NCBI GenBank assembly: GCA_913043885.1
Contig: CAJWOB010000079.1
Coordinates: 1 to 9,008, forward strand
Source: an uncultured Spirochaetaceae bacterium
GTDB taxonomy: Bacteria > Spirochaetota > Spirochaetia > SZUA-6 > Bin103
Reading direction: 5' to 3'
DNA: 9,008 nt
In this document: positions 1-6,586 of the stretch, piece by piece
Layout of the letters: every line of letters begins with the position of its first letter
How positions within the stretch are numbered: the stretch's first letter is position 1
The notes under the pieces: model-generated
Seen by the model: only the letters and a program-made list of their open reading frames with translations
The model's database searches: none
What the model was told of the DNA's origin: nothing
Program-made: the position numbers and the translations under genes

Positions 1-1
1 G

Positions 2-256
2 GAGGCCCTCGCCATCCTCGGCATCGTCTACGTTGGCTCGGGTGTCTTGATGCCGACGCTAACTCGACAACTGACTTCACCCATCACCTTCATGTCTTTG
101 GGTGCCGTTGTCGTGCTGTGGGCCGCCCGAGCGGTTACGTTGGCCGGTAGTGAAATGGCCACCATGATGCGGCAGCAGGCGGAAAATGGCTCGGCGACGC
201 CCAGCGCTTGCTCGAGACCTGGCTGGCCACCGAGGAGCGCTCCGGACTTTCGCTAG
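2..256 (+). CDS. 3' end of an unidentified integral membrane protein
   Basis: The reading frame is open from the window edge and ends at TAG 254-256, so the 5' part is missing. Two hydrophobic segments are visible: one at about bases 8-61 (core AILGIVYVGSGVLMP) and one at about 80-148 (core ITFMSLGAVVVLWAARAV), separated by a short polar stretch with an arginine. Codons are strongly G/C-ending up to about base 190, which supports real coding. The last 20 or so residues (ATPSACSRPGWPPRSAPDFR) look non-native: they are rich in Pro, Ser and Arg, their codon use is poorer, and they overlap the recombinase frame. I infer that the original C-terminus was lost at a deletion junction near 180-205. 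The family is not recognisable from two membrane segments, so no function is proposed. Membrane location is likely. Confidence 0.45.
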   Translation, partial: EALAILGIVYVGSGVLMPTLTRQLTSPITFMSLGAVVVLWAARAVTLAGSEMATMMRQQAENGSATPSACSRPGWPPRSAPDFR

Positions 257-882
257 GCAATCCCGCCGCGGCCCTGGAGCGACCGCGCGCGACGCGACGC
301 ATCCCGCGCGTGTTCTCGGTCGAGGAGGTAGAGCGGTTCCTGGCCGCGATCGACGTCGACACGCCGCCTGGCGTGCGCGATCGTGCTCTGTTCGAGCTCA
401 TCTATGCCTGTGGGCTGCGCGTCAGCGAGGCGGTGGCTTTGGACATCGGATCCGTACGGCTCGATGACGGATCGGTGCGCGTGCTGGGAAAGGGTGCGCG
501 GGAACGCATCGTCCCGCTCGGCGATGTGGCTGCGGCCTGGCTGGCCCGCTACCTGCACGGCGCGCGCGGCAAGCTCCGGCGCACCCGAACCAGCGCCGGC
601 GTGGGGGCTGAGAACGCCCTGTTCCTCAACCAGCGCGGCGGACGTCTGAGCCGCAAGGGGATCTGGAAGCGATTCAACGAGCTGATGACGCGGGCCGGGC
701 TGACGGGCAAGGTTCACACGTTGCGACACTCATTCGCCACGCACCTCCTCGGTGGCGGTGCTGACCTGCGCTCGGTGCAGGAGCTTCTCGGTCACGCAGA
801 CATCACCACCACGCAGATCTACACCCACGTCGACCGCGACGACCTGAAGCAGCAGCATCGCCGCTACCACCCCCATGGGTGA
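208..882 (+). CDS. xerD: XerD-type tyrosine recombinase lacking most of its N-terminal domain
   Basis: This is a site-specific tyrosine recombinase. XerD acts with XerC at dif to resolve chromosome dimers. Counting from TTG 208 (224 aa), the full catalytic set is present: Arg71 in GLRVSEAV, Lys95 in LGKGARER, His170 and Arg173 in HTLRHSF, His196 in LLGHADITTTQIY, and nucleophile Tyr205. The end THVDRDDLKQQHRRYHPHG is XerD-like. The family is normally about 300 aa with a four-helix core-binding domain of about 100 residues. Here only its last helix (about DAQRLLETWLATEE) and the NPAAALERPR linker remain. In-frame stops at 148-150 and 151-153 block any extension, TTG 208 is the only in-frame start after them, and no Shine-Dalgarno precedes it. 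The protein is therefore probably not made, or made poorly, and would lack half the DNA clamp. A natural deletion or an assembly error could explain this. The stop overlaps the next gene by 8 bases. Confidence 0.8.
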   Translation: MLETWLATEERSGLSLGNPAAALERPRATRRIPRVFSVEEVERFLAAIDVDTPPGVRDRALFELIYACGLRVSEAVALDIGSVRLDDGSVRVLGKGARERIVPLGDVAAAWLARYLHGARGKLRRTRTSAGVGAENALFLNQRGGRLSRKGIWKRFNELMTRAGLTGKVHTLRHSFATHLLGGGADLRSVQELLGHADITTTQIYTHVDRDDLKQQHRRYHPHG

Positions 883-1636
883 AGCGATGCGGATGTGGTG
901 CCCGTTGAAGCGGTGTGGTCGCAGGTCGGAGGCGTGGCGGCCGCTGGCCGCGGCGGCCACGCTGCTCCTGGCCGCGTGCGGCGGCGGCGACTCTGAGCTG
1001 CTGCAGCCGCTCATCGATCTGAGTGGTCCGCAGTATCGAGGCCAGGAGATAACGCCGGAGCGTATCGCCGAGCTGGAGGGGGCACTGGCCCGCTATCAGG
1101 ACGAGATCGAGGAGACCGTGCGCCGTCAGGGCGAGTTGGCGGTTTTCTACAAGTCGTTGGGGGTGGCCTATCTTGAGGAGGGCATGTTCGGCCTGGCGGC
1201 CGAGACACTGATGAAGGCGGCCGCCATAGATGCGACCAATCCGGTGCTGCTCTACCTCATCGGGGTGGCGAGCGCGCAGCAGGCGCTGGCATCCATCGAC
1301 GACGGCGTGCAGGCAGGCTACCACGGGGACGCGGAGCAGGCCTACGCGCGCGCCATAGATATCGATCCCACCTACGTGGATGCGCTGTACGCGCTGGCGG
1401 TTCTGTTGCTCTATGAGATGGACCGGGCGCGGGATGCCGAGAGCTACATCGACCGCGTCCTGGCTGCCGAGCCCGGTAACGTCGACGCCATGTTCGTGCG
1501 CGCGGCGCTCATGGCCGCCACGGGGCGCCCGGAACGTGCCATCGAGCAGTACCAGGTGATCATCTCGACCAGCAGCTCGGAGGAGCGCCGCGAGCGAGCG
1601 CGGCAGAACAGCATCGAATTGGAGGCGCGACGGTGA
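875..1636 (+). CDS. TPR-repeat lipoprotein of unknown function
   Basis: The protein is a predicted lipoprotein of 253 aa. A basic N-region is followed by a hydrophobic stretch (PLAAAATLLLAAC) ending in the lipobox L-A-A-Cys35, and then Gly-Gly-Gly. After a helical linker (about residues 60-88) there are about four tetratricopeptide repeats: near 90-122 (SLGVAYLEEGMFGLAAETL), 124-166 (with an extra loop of about 8 residues), 168-201 (ALYALAVLLLYEMDRARDAE) and 203-236 (ALMAATGRPERAIEQY). TPRs are protein-protein scaffolds, so a role as a membrane-anchored adaptor is an inference and no partner is visible. ATG 875 lies inside the end of xerD (8-base overlap). ATG 887, preceded by GGGTGA, is an equally good start and would place the lipid-bearing Cys at residue 31. 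The stop overlaps the dprA GTG by 4 bases, suggesting coupled translation. I cannot name a specific family. Confidence 0.8.
   Translation: MGEAMRMWCPLKRCGRRSEAWRPLAAAATLLLAACGGGDSELLQPLIDLSGPQYRGQEITPERIAELEGALARYQDEIEETVRRQGELAVFYKSLGVAYLEEGMFGLAAETLMKAAAIDATNPVLLYLIGVASAQQALASIDDGVQAGYHGDAEQAYARAIDIDPTYVDALYALAVLLLYEMDRARDAESYIDRVLAAEPGNVDAMFVRAALMAATGRPERAIEQYQVIISTSSSEERRERARQNSIELEARR
1621..1635 (+). promoter_or_regulatory. Shine-Dalgarno and GTG start of dprA
   Basis: GGAGG at 1621-1625 lies inside the last codons of the TPR lipoprotein gene, 7 bases before GTG 1633. The GTG overlaps the upstream TGA (GTGA, 1633-1636). This is the best-placed initiation signal in the area and fixes the dprA start. 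Confidence 0.7.
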
Positions 1637-2738
1637 CCGGCGGCGCGGCCGCTTTCGCCGGCGGTTGGGGCGCTGGCGCACCCTTCGCGTCGCTCACTTG
1701 CGCCGAGCCGGACGAGCAGCGACGCCGCGCGGTTGCACTTGCGCTCAGCCACATGCCGTTCCTGGGGCCCACCAGCTGGCTGCAGGCAATGCGACGGCTC
1801 ACCGCCACTCGGCTGCAGTCCCTCTCGGCGACAGGAGTAGGTGCGCTCCGCCAGCGCGCCGCGAGGTCGGGCTCGCAGGACCCGCTACCGAGCGGCAGGC
1901 ACTGGTTGCAGCTTGGCGAGCGTGCGGCAGAGTCCTTGACTCGCCTTGGGGTGGGCTGCATTTTCTTGTGGCAGCCGGGCTATCCGCGTTGGCTGCGCGA
2001 GGTGCTTGATCCGCATCTGGTGTTGTACTACCGCGGCCGGCGGCAGCGGCGGTGGCAGTGGTCGGCACCAGGAACCCCACCGGCGTTGGCCGGGAGAGTG
2101 GGTTCCGGCTTGGCTACGAGCTGGCCGAGGCAGGCGTGCCGGTGGTGTCGGGCTTGGCGCGCGGCATCGATATCGCCGCACACCGCGGCGCGGTGGCCGG
2201 CGCATCGCCGGACGATAGCGGCGCAACGATTGGAGTACTTGGGTGCGGAATCGATTACATCTACCCGCAAAGCAGCCGACAACTAGCCGGGAGGCTACTG
2301 GAAGTGGGGTGCGTGGTGAGCGAGTACCCGCCGGGCGTGCCGCCGCTGCAGCATCATTTCCCCATGCGTAACCGTATTATCGCCGGTCTCAGCGTGGCGC
2401 CCGTGGTGGTCGAGGCCGCGGAGCGCTCCGGCGCCCTGATTACCGCCGATTGCGCCATGTCCGAGGGGCGTGAGGTTCTGGTACACGCGGCCGCCCTGTC
2501 CAGCGTCCGTTCCGCCGGTACCCGGGCGCTGCGCATCCAGGGAGCGGCGGCGGTGGCGGGCCTAGCCCAGGTGCGTGAGCACACCGGATCGGCGCTGGCG
2601 GAGTTGCCGCCCAGGCGCAGCGGGAGCGGCGGCTCCGTCCAGCAGCCTGTGCCGCGAGACTGGCGGGCTGTCGGCGAATGGCTCGTTGCCGGCCTCCGCC
2701 ACGAGCGAGCGGCGCACTCCACAGGAAGAGGGCAGTAG
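1633..2738 (+). pseudogene. dprA: DNA-processing protein DprA/Smf, interrupted by a one-base frameshift
   Basis: DprA binds single-stranded DNA and loads RecA in transformation. The first part, read from GTG 1633, gives the N-terminal helical domain (about residues 30-125: LSHMPFLGPTSWLQAMRRL, then GVGCIFLWQPGYPRWL) and reaches LYYRG at about base 2037. The Rossmann-like core then continues in the -1 frame: AVVGTRNPTGVG (from about 2052), SGLARGIDIAAHRGA, GATIGVLGCGIDYIYP, and HHFPMRNRIIAGLS followed by VVVEAAERSGALITA. It ends at TAG 2736-2738. Adding one base at about 2038-2051 would restore a single 368-aa protein, a normal DprA length. As written, frame 1 runs out of phase to a stop at 2284-2286. 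No slippery heptamer is present, so a real mutation or a sequencing error in a CGG-rich run is likelier than programmed frameshifting. There is no clear C-terminal winged-helix domain. The stop abuts the topA start. Confidence 0.85.
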
Positions 2739-4994
2739 GTGGCAAAGAACGTCTTGGTCATCGTCGAGTCACCGGCGAAAGCGCAGACCATCGAAAAGTA
2801 TCTGGGCAAGGGGTATGCCGTCGCGGCCTCGGTCGGTCACTTGATCGATCTCCCAAAGTCGCGTCTGGGCATCGACGTGGCCGGCGACTTCGAGCCGGAG
2901 TACATCACGGTGCGTGGCAAGGCGCCCATCCTCAAGGACCTGCGGCAGTCGTCGAAGCGGGCGGACGAGGTGCTGCTGGCTTCTGACAACGACCGCGAGG
3001 GTGAGGCGATCTCCTTCCATATCCGCAACGCGCTCCTCGAGAAGAACCCGGATCTCACCATCCGTCGTATCGTCTTCAACGAGATCACTCCCGACGCCAT
3101 CCGCGAGGCAGTCAAGCACCCTGGAGATATCGATCTACCGAAGGTGCGGGCGCAGAAGGCGCGCCGGGTGGTAGATCGCCTGGTTGGCTACAACCTGTCC
3201 CCTCTGCTGTGGAGCAAGGTAAAGAACGGCCTGTCTGCCGGGCGGGTACAGTCGGTGGCGCTCCGCCTGGTCTGCGAGCGCGAGCGCGAGGTGGAGGCCT
3301 TCGTCCCCGAGGAGTACTGGACTCTCGACGCCAAGCTACAGAAGGGAAAACGGATCTTCCTGGCTGCGCTGGTCCAGGTCGATGGCAAGAAGCCGGAGCT
3401 GAGCAACTCCGAGCAGGTGGAGCGGATCGTGGCCGACCTCGGCGACGCTGAGTTTCGCGTAGCCTCGGTGAAGACCACCGAAAAGGACGTGAGGTCGCGA
3501 CCTCCTTTCATTACCTCCACGTTGCAGCAGACCGCGGCCAACCGGCTGGGCTTTACCTCGCGCAAGACGATGCAGATCGCCCAACAGCTCTACCAGGGGG
3601 TGGACCTGGGATCGAGTCGCGTCGGTCTGATCAGCTACATGCGAACCGATTCCACCCGCGTGTCCGATGCAGCGCTGGAGGAAGTGCGTGCCTTCGTCGC
3701 CGAACAGCATCCCGACGGGCTCCCCGACGAGCCCAACGTGCACAGCAAGCGCAAGGATGCCCAGGACGCTCACGAGGCCATTCGGCCCACGTACGTCAGT
3801 TACACCCCTGACTCCATCAAGGAGCACCTGAGTCGGGACCAGGCAAAGCTGTACGGCATCATCTGGGAGCGGTTCGTCGCCTCGCAGATGCTGCCGGAGC
3901 GGCAGGCCACGACCACGGTCGAGATCGAGGCCGGTAACGCCCGCTTCCGCGTGTCATCCACCAAGAGCGTCAGGCCGGGCCACCAGGTGGTGCTGAAACT
4001 GCTGGCCGCCAAGGAGAAGCGGCAGACCCTACCCAGCCTCTCGGAGGGGGAGATGCTGGAGTGTCTGGAGTACGTGCGCGAGCAGCACTTCACCACCGGG
4101 CCACCCCGCTTCACCGATGCCTCCATCGTCAAGACGTTGGAGGAGCAGCGCATCGGCCGTCCCGCCACCTATGCGCCCATCATCTCTACGCTCCTGGACC
4201 GCTACTACGTGGTACGACGTAACCGCGCGCTCGAGCCGACCTTGCTGGGTCGGTTGATCAACGATCTGCTGATCGACTGCTTCCCCGACGTTATCGACGT
4301 TGCCTTTACCTCGGCGATGGAGGAGCAGTTGGACGCGGTCGAGGAGGATTGCGCCGACTGGGTCGAGGTGGTGCGCGACTTCTACGCTCCGTTCAAGTCC
4401 CAGGTCGATCACGTCAACGACACCCTGGAATCGATCAAGGGGCTCATGGACGAGCCGACCGACCAGGTGTGCGAACGCTGCGGACGGCCGATGGTAAAGA
4501 AGCTCGGCAAGTACGGGTTCTTCATCGCCTGCACCGGATTTCCCGATTGTCGCAACACCAAACCGGTGCCCTTTGCGACATGCCCCCGCGAGGGTTGCGG
4601 TGGCGACATCGTGGCGCGCAAGCGACAGGGGCGGGGTCGCGAGTTCTACGGCTGCACCAACTTCCCCGAGTGCGACTTCGTCGCCTACCAGAAGCCCACC
4701 GCCCACGACTGTCCGAAGTGCGGGTGGTTCCTGGCCGAGCGCGAAGAGCGGCAGCGGGGACGACTCATCTGCATCAACACCGACTGCGACTTCGAGGGTA
4801 TGGACGCCCCCGAAGAGCCCGCCAAGTCGCCGATCAAGGTGCCGGTCTCGCTCAACGGGCGGGACGGCGTCGCCACTCCCTCGAGGGGGGGCAATGGCAC
4901 CGGCGTGCCCGCTGGCAATGGAGCCAGCGCCGCCAGTGATCGGGTCGCCTCCCCGGCAGCGGCCGGCGGCAACGGCGATGCGGAGAGCGGCTGA
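2739..4994 (+). CDS. topA: DNA topoisomerase I (type IA)
   Basis: This enzyme relaxes negative supercoils by cutting one strand through a tyrosine link. The 751-aa protein is complete. It has a TOPRIM domain with Glu10 in VIVESPAKAQTIEKYLG and the acidic triad Asp83/Asp85/Glu88 in ASDNDREGEAI. The central gate domains carry LSAGRVQSVALRLVCEREREV, the catalytic Tyr300 in SYMRTDSTRVS, and DAHEAIRPT. Three C4 zinc ribbons follow, starting near residue 578 (CERCGRP...CTGFPDC), 615 (CPREGCGG...CTNFPEC) and 658 (CPKCGWF...CINTDC). The last 60 or so residues are a Gly/Ala/Ser/Asn-rich tail with GGNG-type repeats, unlike the lysine-rich tails of many TopA proteins, and probably disordered. The start is GTG 2739, directly after the dprA stop, with AGAGGG at 2727-2732. 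The position between dprA and xerC is the conserved one in Treponema and Bacillus. Confidence 0.98.
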   Translation: MAKNVLVIVESPAKAQTIEKYLGKGYAVAASVGHLIDLPKSRLGIDVAGDFEPEYITVRGKAPILKDLRQSSKRADEVLLASDNDREGEAISFHIRNALLEKNPDLTIRRIVFNEITPDAIREAVKHPGDIDLPKVRAQKARRVVDRLVGYNLSPLLWSKVKNGLSAGRVQSVALRLVCEREREVEAFVPEEYWTLDAKLQKGKRIFLAALVQVDGKKPELSNSEQVERIVADLGDAEFRVASVKTTEKDVRSRPPFITSTLQQTAANRLGFTSRKTMQIAQQLYQGVDLGSSRVGLISYMRTDSTRVSDAALEEVRAFVAEQHPDGLPDEPNVHSKRKDAQDAHEAIRPTYVSYTPDSIKEHLSRDQAKLYGIIWERFVASQMLPERQATTTVEIEAGNARFRVSSTKSVRPGHQVVLKLLAAKEKRQTLPSLSEGEMLECLEYVREQHFTTGPPRFTDASIVKTLEEQRIGRPATYAPIISTLLDRYYVVRRNRALEPTLLGRLINDLLIDCFPDVIDVAFTSAMEEQLDAVEEDCADWVEVVRDFYAPFKSQVDHVNDTLESIKGLMDEPTDQVCERCGRPMVKKLGKYGFFIACTGFPDCRNTKPVPFATCPREGCGGDIVARKRQGRGREFYGCTNFPECDFVAYQKPTAHDCPKCGWFLAEREERQRGRLICINTDCDFEGMDAPEEPAKSPIKVPVSLNGRDGVATPSRGGNGTGVPAGNGASAASDRVASPAAAGGNGDAESG

Positions 4995-5014
4995 CCGGCC
5001 CCCACAGCGGTCAC

Positions 5015-5028
5015 AGAGGCCCAGTTTG
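5015..5028 (+). promoter_or_regulatory. Shine-Dalgarno favouring the TTG 5026 start of xerC
   Basis: AGAGG at 5015-5019 lies 6 bases before TTG 5026. The alternative ATG 4978, inside topA, has only weak G-rich sequence before it. The protein from TTG 5026 begins right at the first core-binding helix (PDDLVHQYLRYL), as XerC proteins usually do. Confidence 0.6.
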
Positions 5029-6051
5029 CCCGACGATCTCGTGCACCAGTATCTTCGCTATCTGACTAGCGTACGGAACTATTCGCCGGAAACGGTACGC
5101 GCATACCGCAGCGACCTTGGGCAGTTCGTCCAGTCCCTTGCAGCGCGGGGCACGCAGGTGACGGCTGCCACCGCCGCCGATGTCCGCCGCTTCGTTGGCG
5201 CTCTCACCGAGCACGGCGTCGACGGAGCGTCCATCAATCGCAAGCTGTCGTCGGTACGCGGCTTCTACCGCTACCTCCAGCGCTTTGCCGGCTATCGAGG
5301 CACCGCCGCCGACCCGCAGCCGGCCCGACGGCTGGGTCGCAAGCTGCCGCGGTTCCTGCTGCGCGAGGAGAGCGGCCGTCTGACCGACGCGCCCACTACC
5401 GCGCCCGTTGCTGATCGTGCAGAGCCGCGACCAGGTGGTGGCAGCGGCGACGGCGACGAGCTATGGCCGCTGCGCGACCGAGTGCTGGTCGAGCTGCTCT
5501 ACACCAGCGGCTGCCGCGTGTCCGAAGCGGTGGCGTTCGATGTGTCAGACCTCGACGTCGCCGCCGAGTCAGCGGTCATCACCGGCAAGGGGGGACGGCA
5601 ACGACATCTGTTCTTCGGCGAGCGCTTTCGTGAGTTGCTGCAGCTGTACCTGCCGCTAAGACTGGACCGCTTGGCCAGGCTGCGTGCGCGCCGCGCCGAC
5701 GACGCCAGCGACTCTACGAGTCGCGCGTTCGCGAGGCGGGCCTCGCCAACGCTGGCCACCTCCGCCCTCTTCATCAACCAACGGGGCGGCCGCCTGAGTC
5801 AGCGCTCCGCTCGCAGCATCGTGACGGCCGCCGGCGAACGAGCGGGAATCAAGCAACGGGTGTCGCCGCACAGCCTGCGCCATTCCTTCGCCACCGACCT
5901 ACTCGACGGTGGCGCCGACGTGCGGGTGGTACAGGAGCTGCTTGGCCACGCCAGCCTCGGCACCACGCAGGTGTACACCCACACCAGCCTGGCGCGGCTG
6001 AAGCGCGTCTACCGAAACGCGCATCCACGCGCCATGGAGCAAGATGGCTAG
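5026..6051 (+). CDS. xerC: Tyrosine recombinase XerC
   Basis: This is the XerC/CodV partner of the Xer pair that recombines dif sites to separate dimeric chromosomes. From TTG 5026 it is 341 aa; from ATG 4978 it would be 357 aa. A complete core-binding domain is present (residues 1-100: HQYLRYLTSVRNYSPETVRAY, INRKLSSVRGFYRYLQ). The catalytic domain holds Arg164 (SGCRVSEAV), Lys188 (ITGKGGRQR), His282 and Arg285 (HSLRHSF), His308 (LLGHASLGTTQVY) and nucleophile Tyr317. The end TSLARLKRVYRNAHPRA is XerC-like. It exceeds the usual 300 aa because of two low-complexity loops: about bases 5389-5460 (Pro/Gly/Asp-rich, before LRDRVLVELLY) and about 5665-5760 (Arg/Ala/Ser-rich, before ALFINQRGG). Both lie where family members have short surface turns, so the fold should stand. 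The stop overlaps hslV by 8 bases. A headless XerD lies upstream in the same cluster. Confidence 0.93.
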   Translation: MPDDLVHQYLRYLTSVRNYSPETVRAYRSDLGQFVQSLAARGTQVTAATAADVRRFVGALTEHGVDGASINRKLSSVRGFYRYLQRFAGYRGTAADPQPARRLGRKLPRFLLREESGRLTDAPTTAPVADRAEPRPGGGSGDGDELWPLRDRVLVELLYTSGCRVSEAVAFDVSDLDVAAESAVITGKGGRQRHLFFGERFRELLQLYLPLRLDRLARLRARRADDASDSTSRAFARRASPTLATSALFINQRGGRLSQRSARSIVTAAGERAGIKQRVSPHSLRHSFATDLLDGGADVRVVQELLGHASLGTTQVYTHTSLARLKRVYRNAHPRAMEQDG

Positions 6052-6586
6052 CACGATTATGCACGGCACCACCATTGTGGCGGTCCGCCGCGACGGCAAA
6101 GTGGCGATGGCAGGCGACGGCCAGGTCACGCTGGAGGCCACGGTGGTAAAGGCGTCGGCTCGCAAGGTGCGGCGCGTTGGCGACGGCAAGATCCTGGTCG
6201 GTTTTGCCGGCGGCACCGCGGACGCCTTCACCCTATTCGACCGCTTCGAGGGCAAGCTCAAGGAATTCGGTGGCGACCTGACGCGCGCCGCCGTGGAGCT
6301 GGCCAAGGACTGGCGCGCCGACCGCATACTGCGCCGGCTCGAGGCGTTGCTGCTCGCCGCCGACAGGGGCCGCACCTACCTTATCTCGGGTACCGGGGAC
6401 GTGCTCGAGCCGGATCACGACGCCATCGCCATCGGCTCCGGCGGCAACTACGCGCTGGCGGCGGCGCGGGCGTTCCTGGAGACCGACTCGTTGACCGCGG
6501 CAGAGATTGCCGAGCGGTCGCTCGCCATCGCGGCGGAGATATGCGTGTATACCAACAAAGAGATAGTGCTCGAGGAACTGGGATGA
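6044..6586 (+). CDS. hslV: ATP-dependent protease subunit HslV (ClpQ)
   Basis: HslV is the proteasome-like peptidase core of the HslVU protease, a double hexameric ring in the cytoplasm. The 180-aa protein has family length. The nucleophile is the first Thr of HGTTIVAVRRDGK, residue 9 from ATG 6044. Taking that Thr as residue 1, Asp17 (AGDGQVT) and Lys33 (ASARKVRR) fall exactly at the conserved catalytic positions. The end TNKEIVLEELG is the usual HslU-docking tail. Maturation must remove an 8-residue leader (MASTIMHG); starting at ATG 6059 would leave only MHG. GGAG at 6036-6039 favours ATG 6044, though its spacing of 4 is short. The gene overlaps xerC by 8 bases and hslU by 4 (ATGA), as expected for subunits made in fixed ratio. 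Unlike B. subtilis ClpQ, which uses Ser, this one has Thr. Confidence 0.97.
   Translation: MASTIMHGTTIVAVRRDGKVAMAGDGQVTLEATVVKASARKVRRVGDGKILVGFAGGTADAFTLFDRFEGKLKEFGGDLTRAAVELAKDWRADRILRRLEALLLAADRGRTYLISGTGDVLEPDHDAIAIGSGGNYALAAARAFLETDSLTAAEIAERSLAIAAEICVYTNKEIVLEELG

Noticed and set aside
186..467. 93-codon + strand frame beginning at ATG 186
   Set aside because: It is out of phase with the clear recombinase frame and its product is Arg/Ala-rich with no motif.
208..882. Integrase of a mobile element or integron
   Set aside because: The C-terminus and motifs are XerD-like, and no attachment-site repeats, cargo genes or transposon ends are visible around it.
803..1681. 292-codon open frame on the minus strand opposite the TPR lipoprotein
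   Set aside because: Its Arg/Gly/His-rich product has no recognisable motif, and it mirrors a well-supported + strand gene. Long antisense frames are expected in high-GC coding DNA.
2030..2060. Programmed -1 frameshifting in dprA
   Set aside because: No X-XXY-YYZ slippery heptamer is present in the switch interval, and DprA is not known to use recoding. A mutation or sequencing error is simpler.
4573..5025. Upstream extension of the xerC frame into topA, giving a 492-aa protein
   Set aside because: The added part is Ser/Pro/Arg-rich shadow sequence of the TopA zinc ribbons, and a good ribosome binding site exists for TTG 5026.
6541..6582. ATG 6541 as the hslU start
   Set aside because: It lies inside hslV with no Shine-Dalgarno, whereas ATG 6583 has GAGGA at proper spacing and gives the usual HslU N-terminus.
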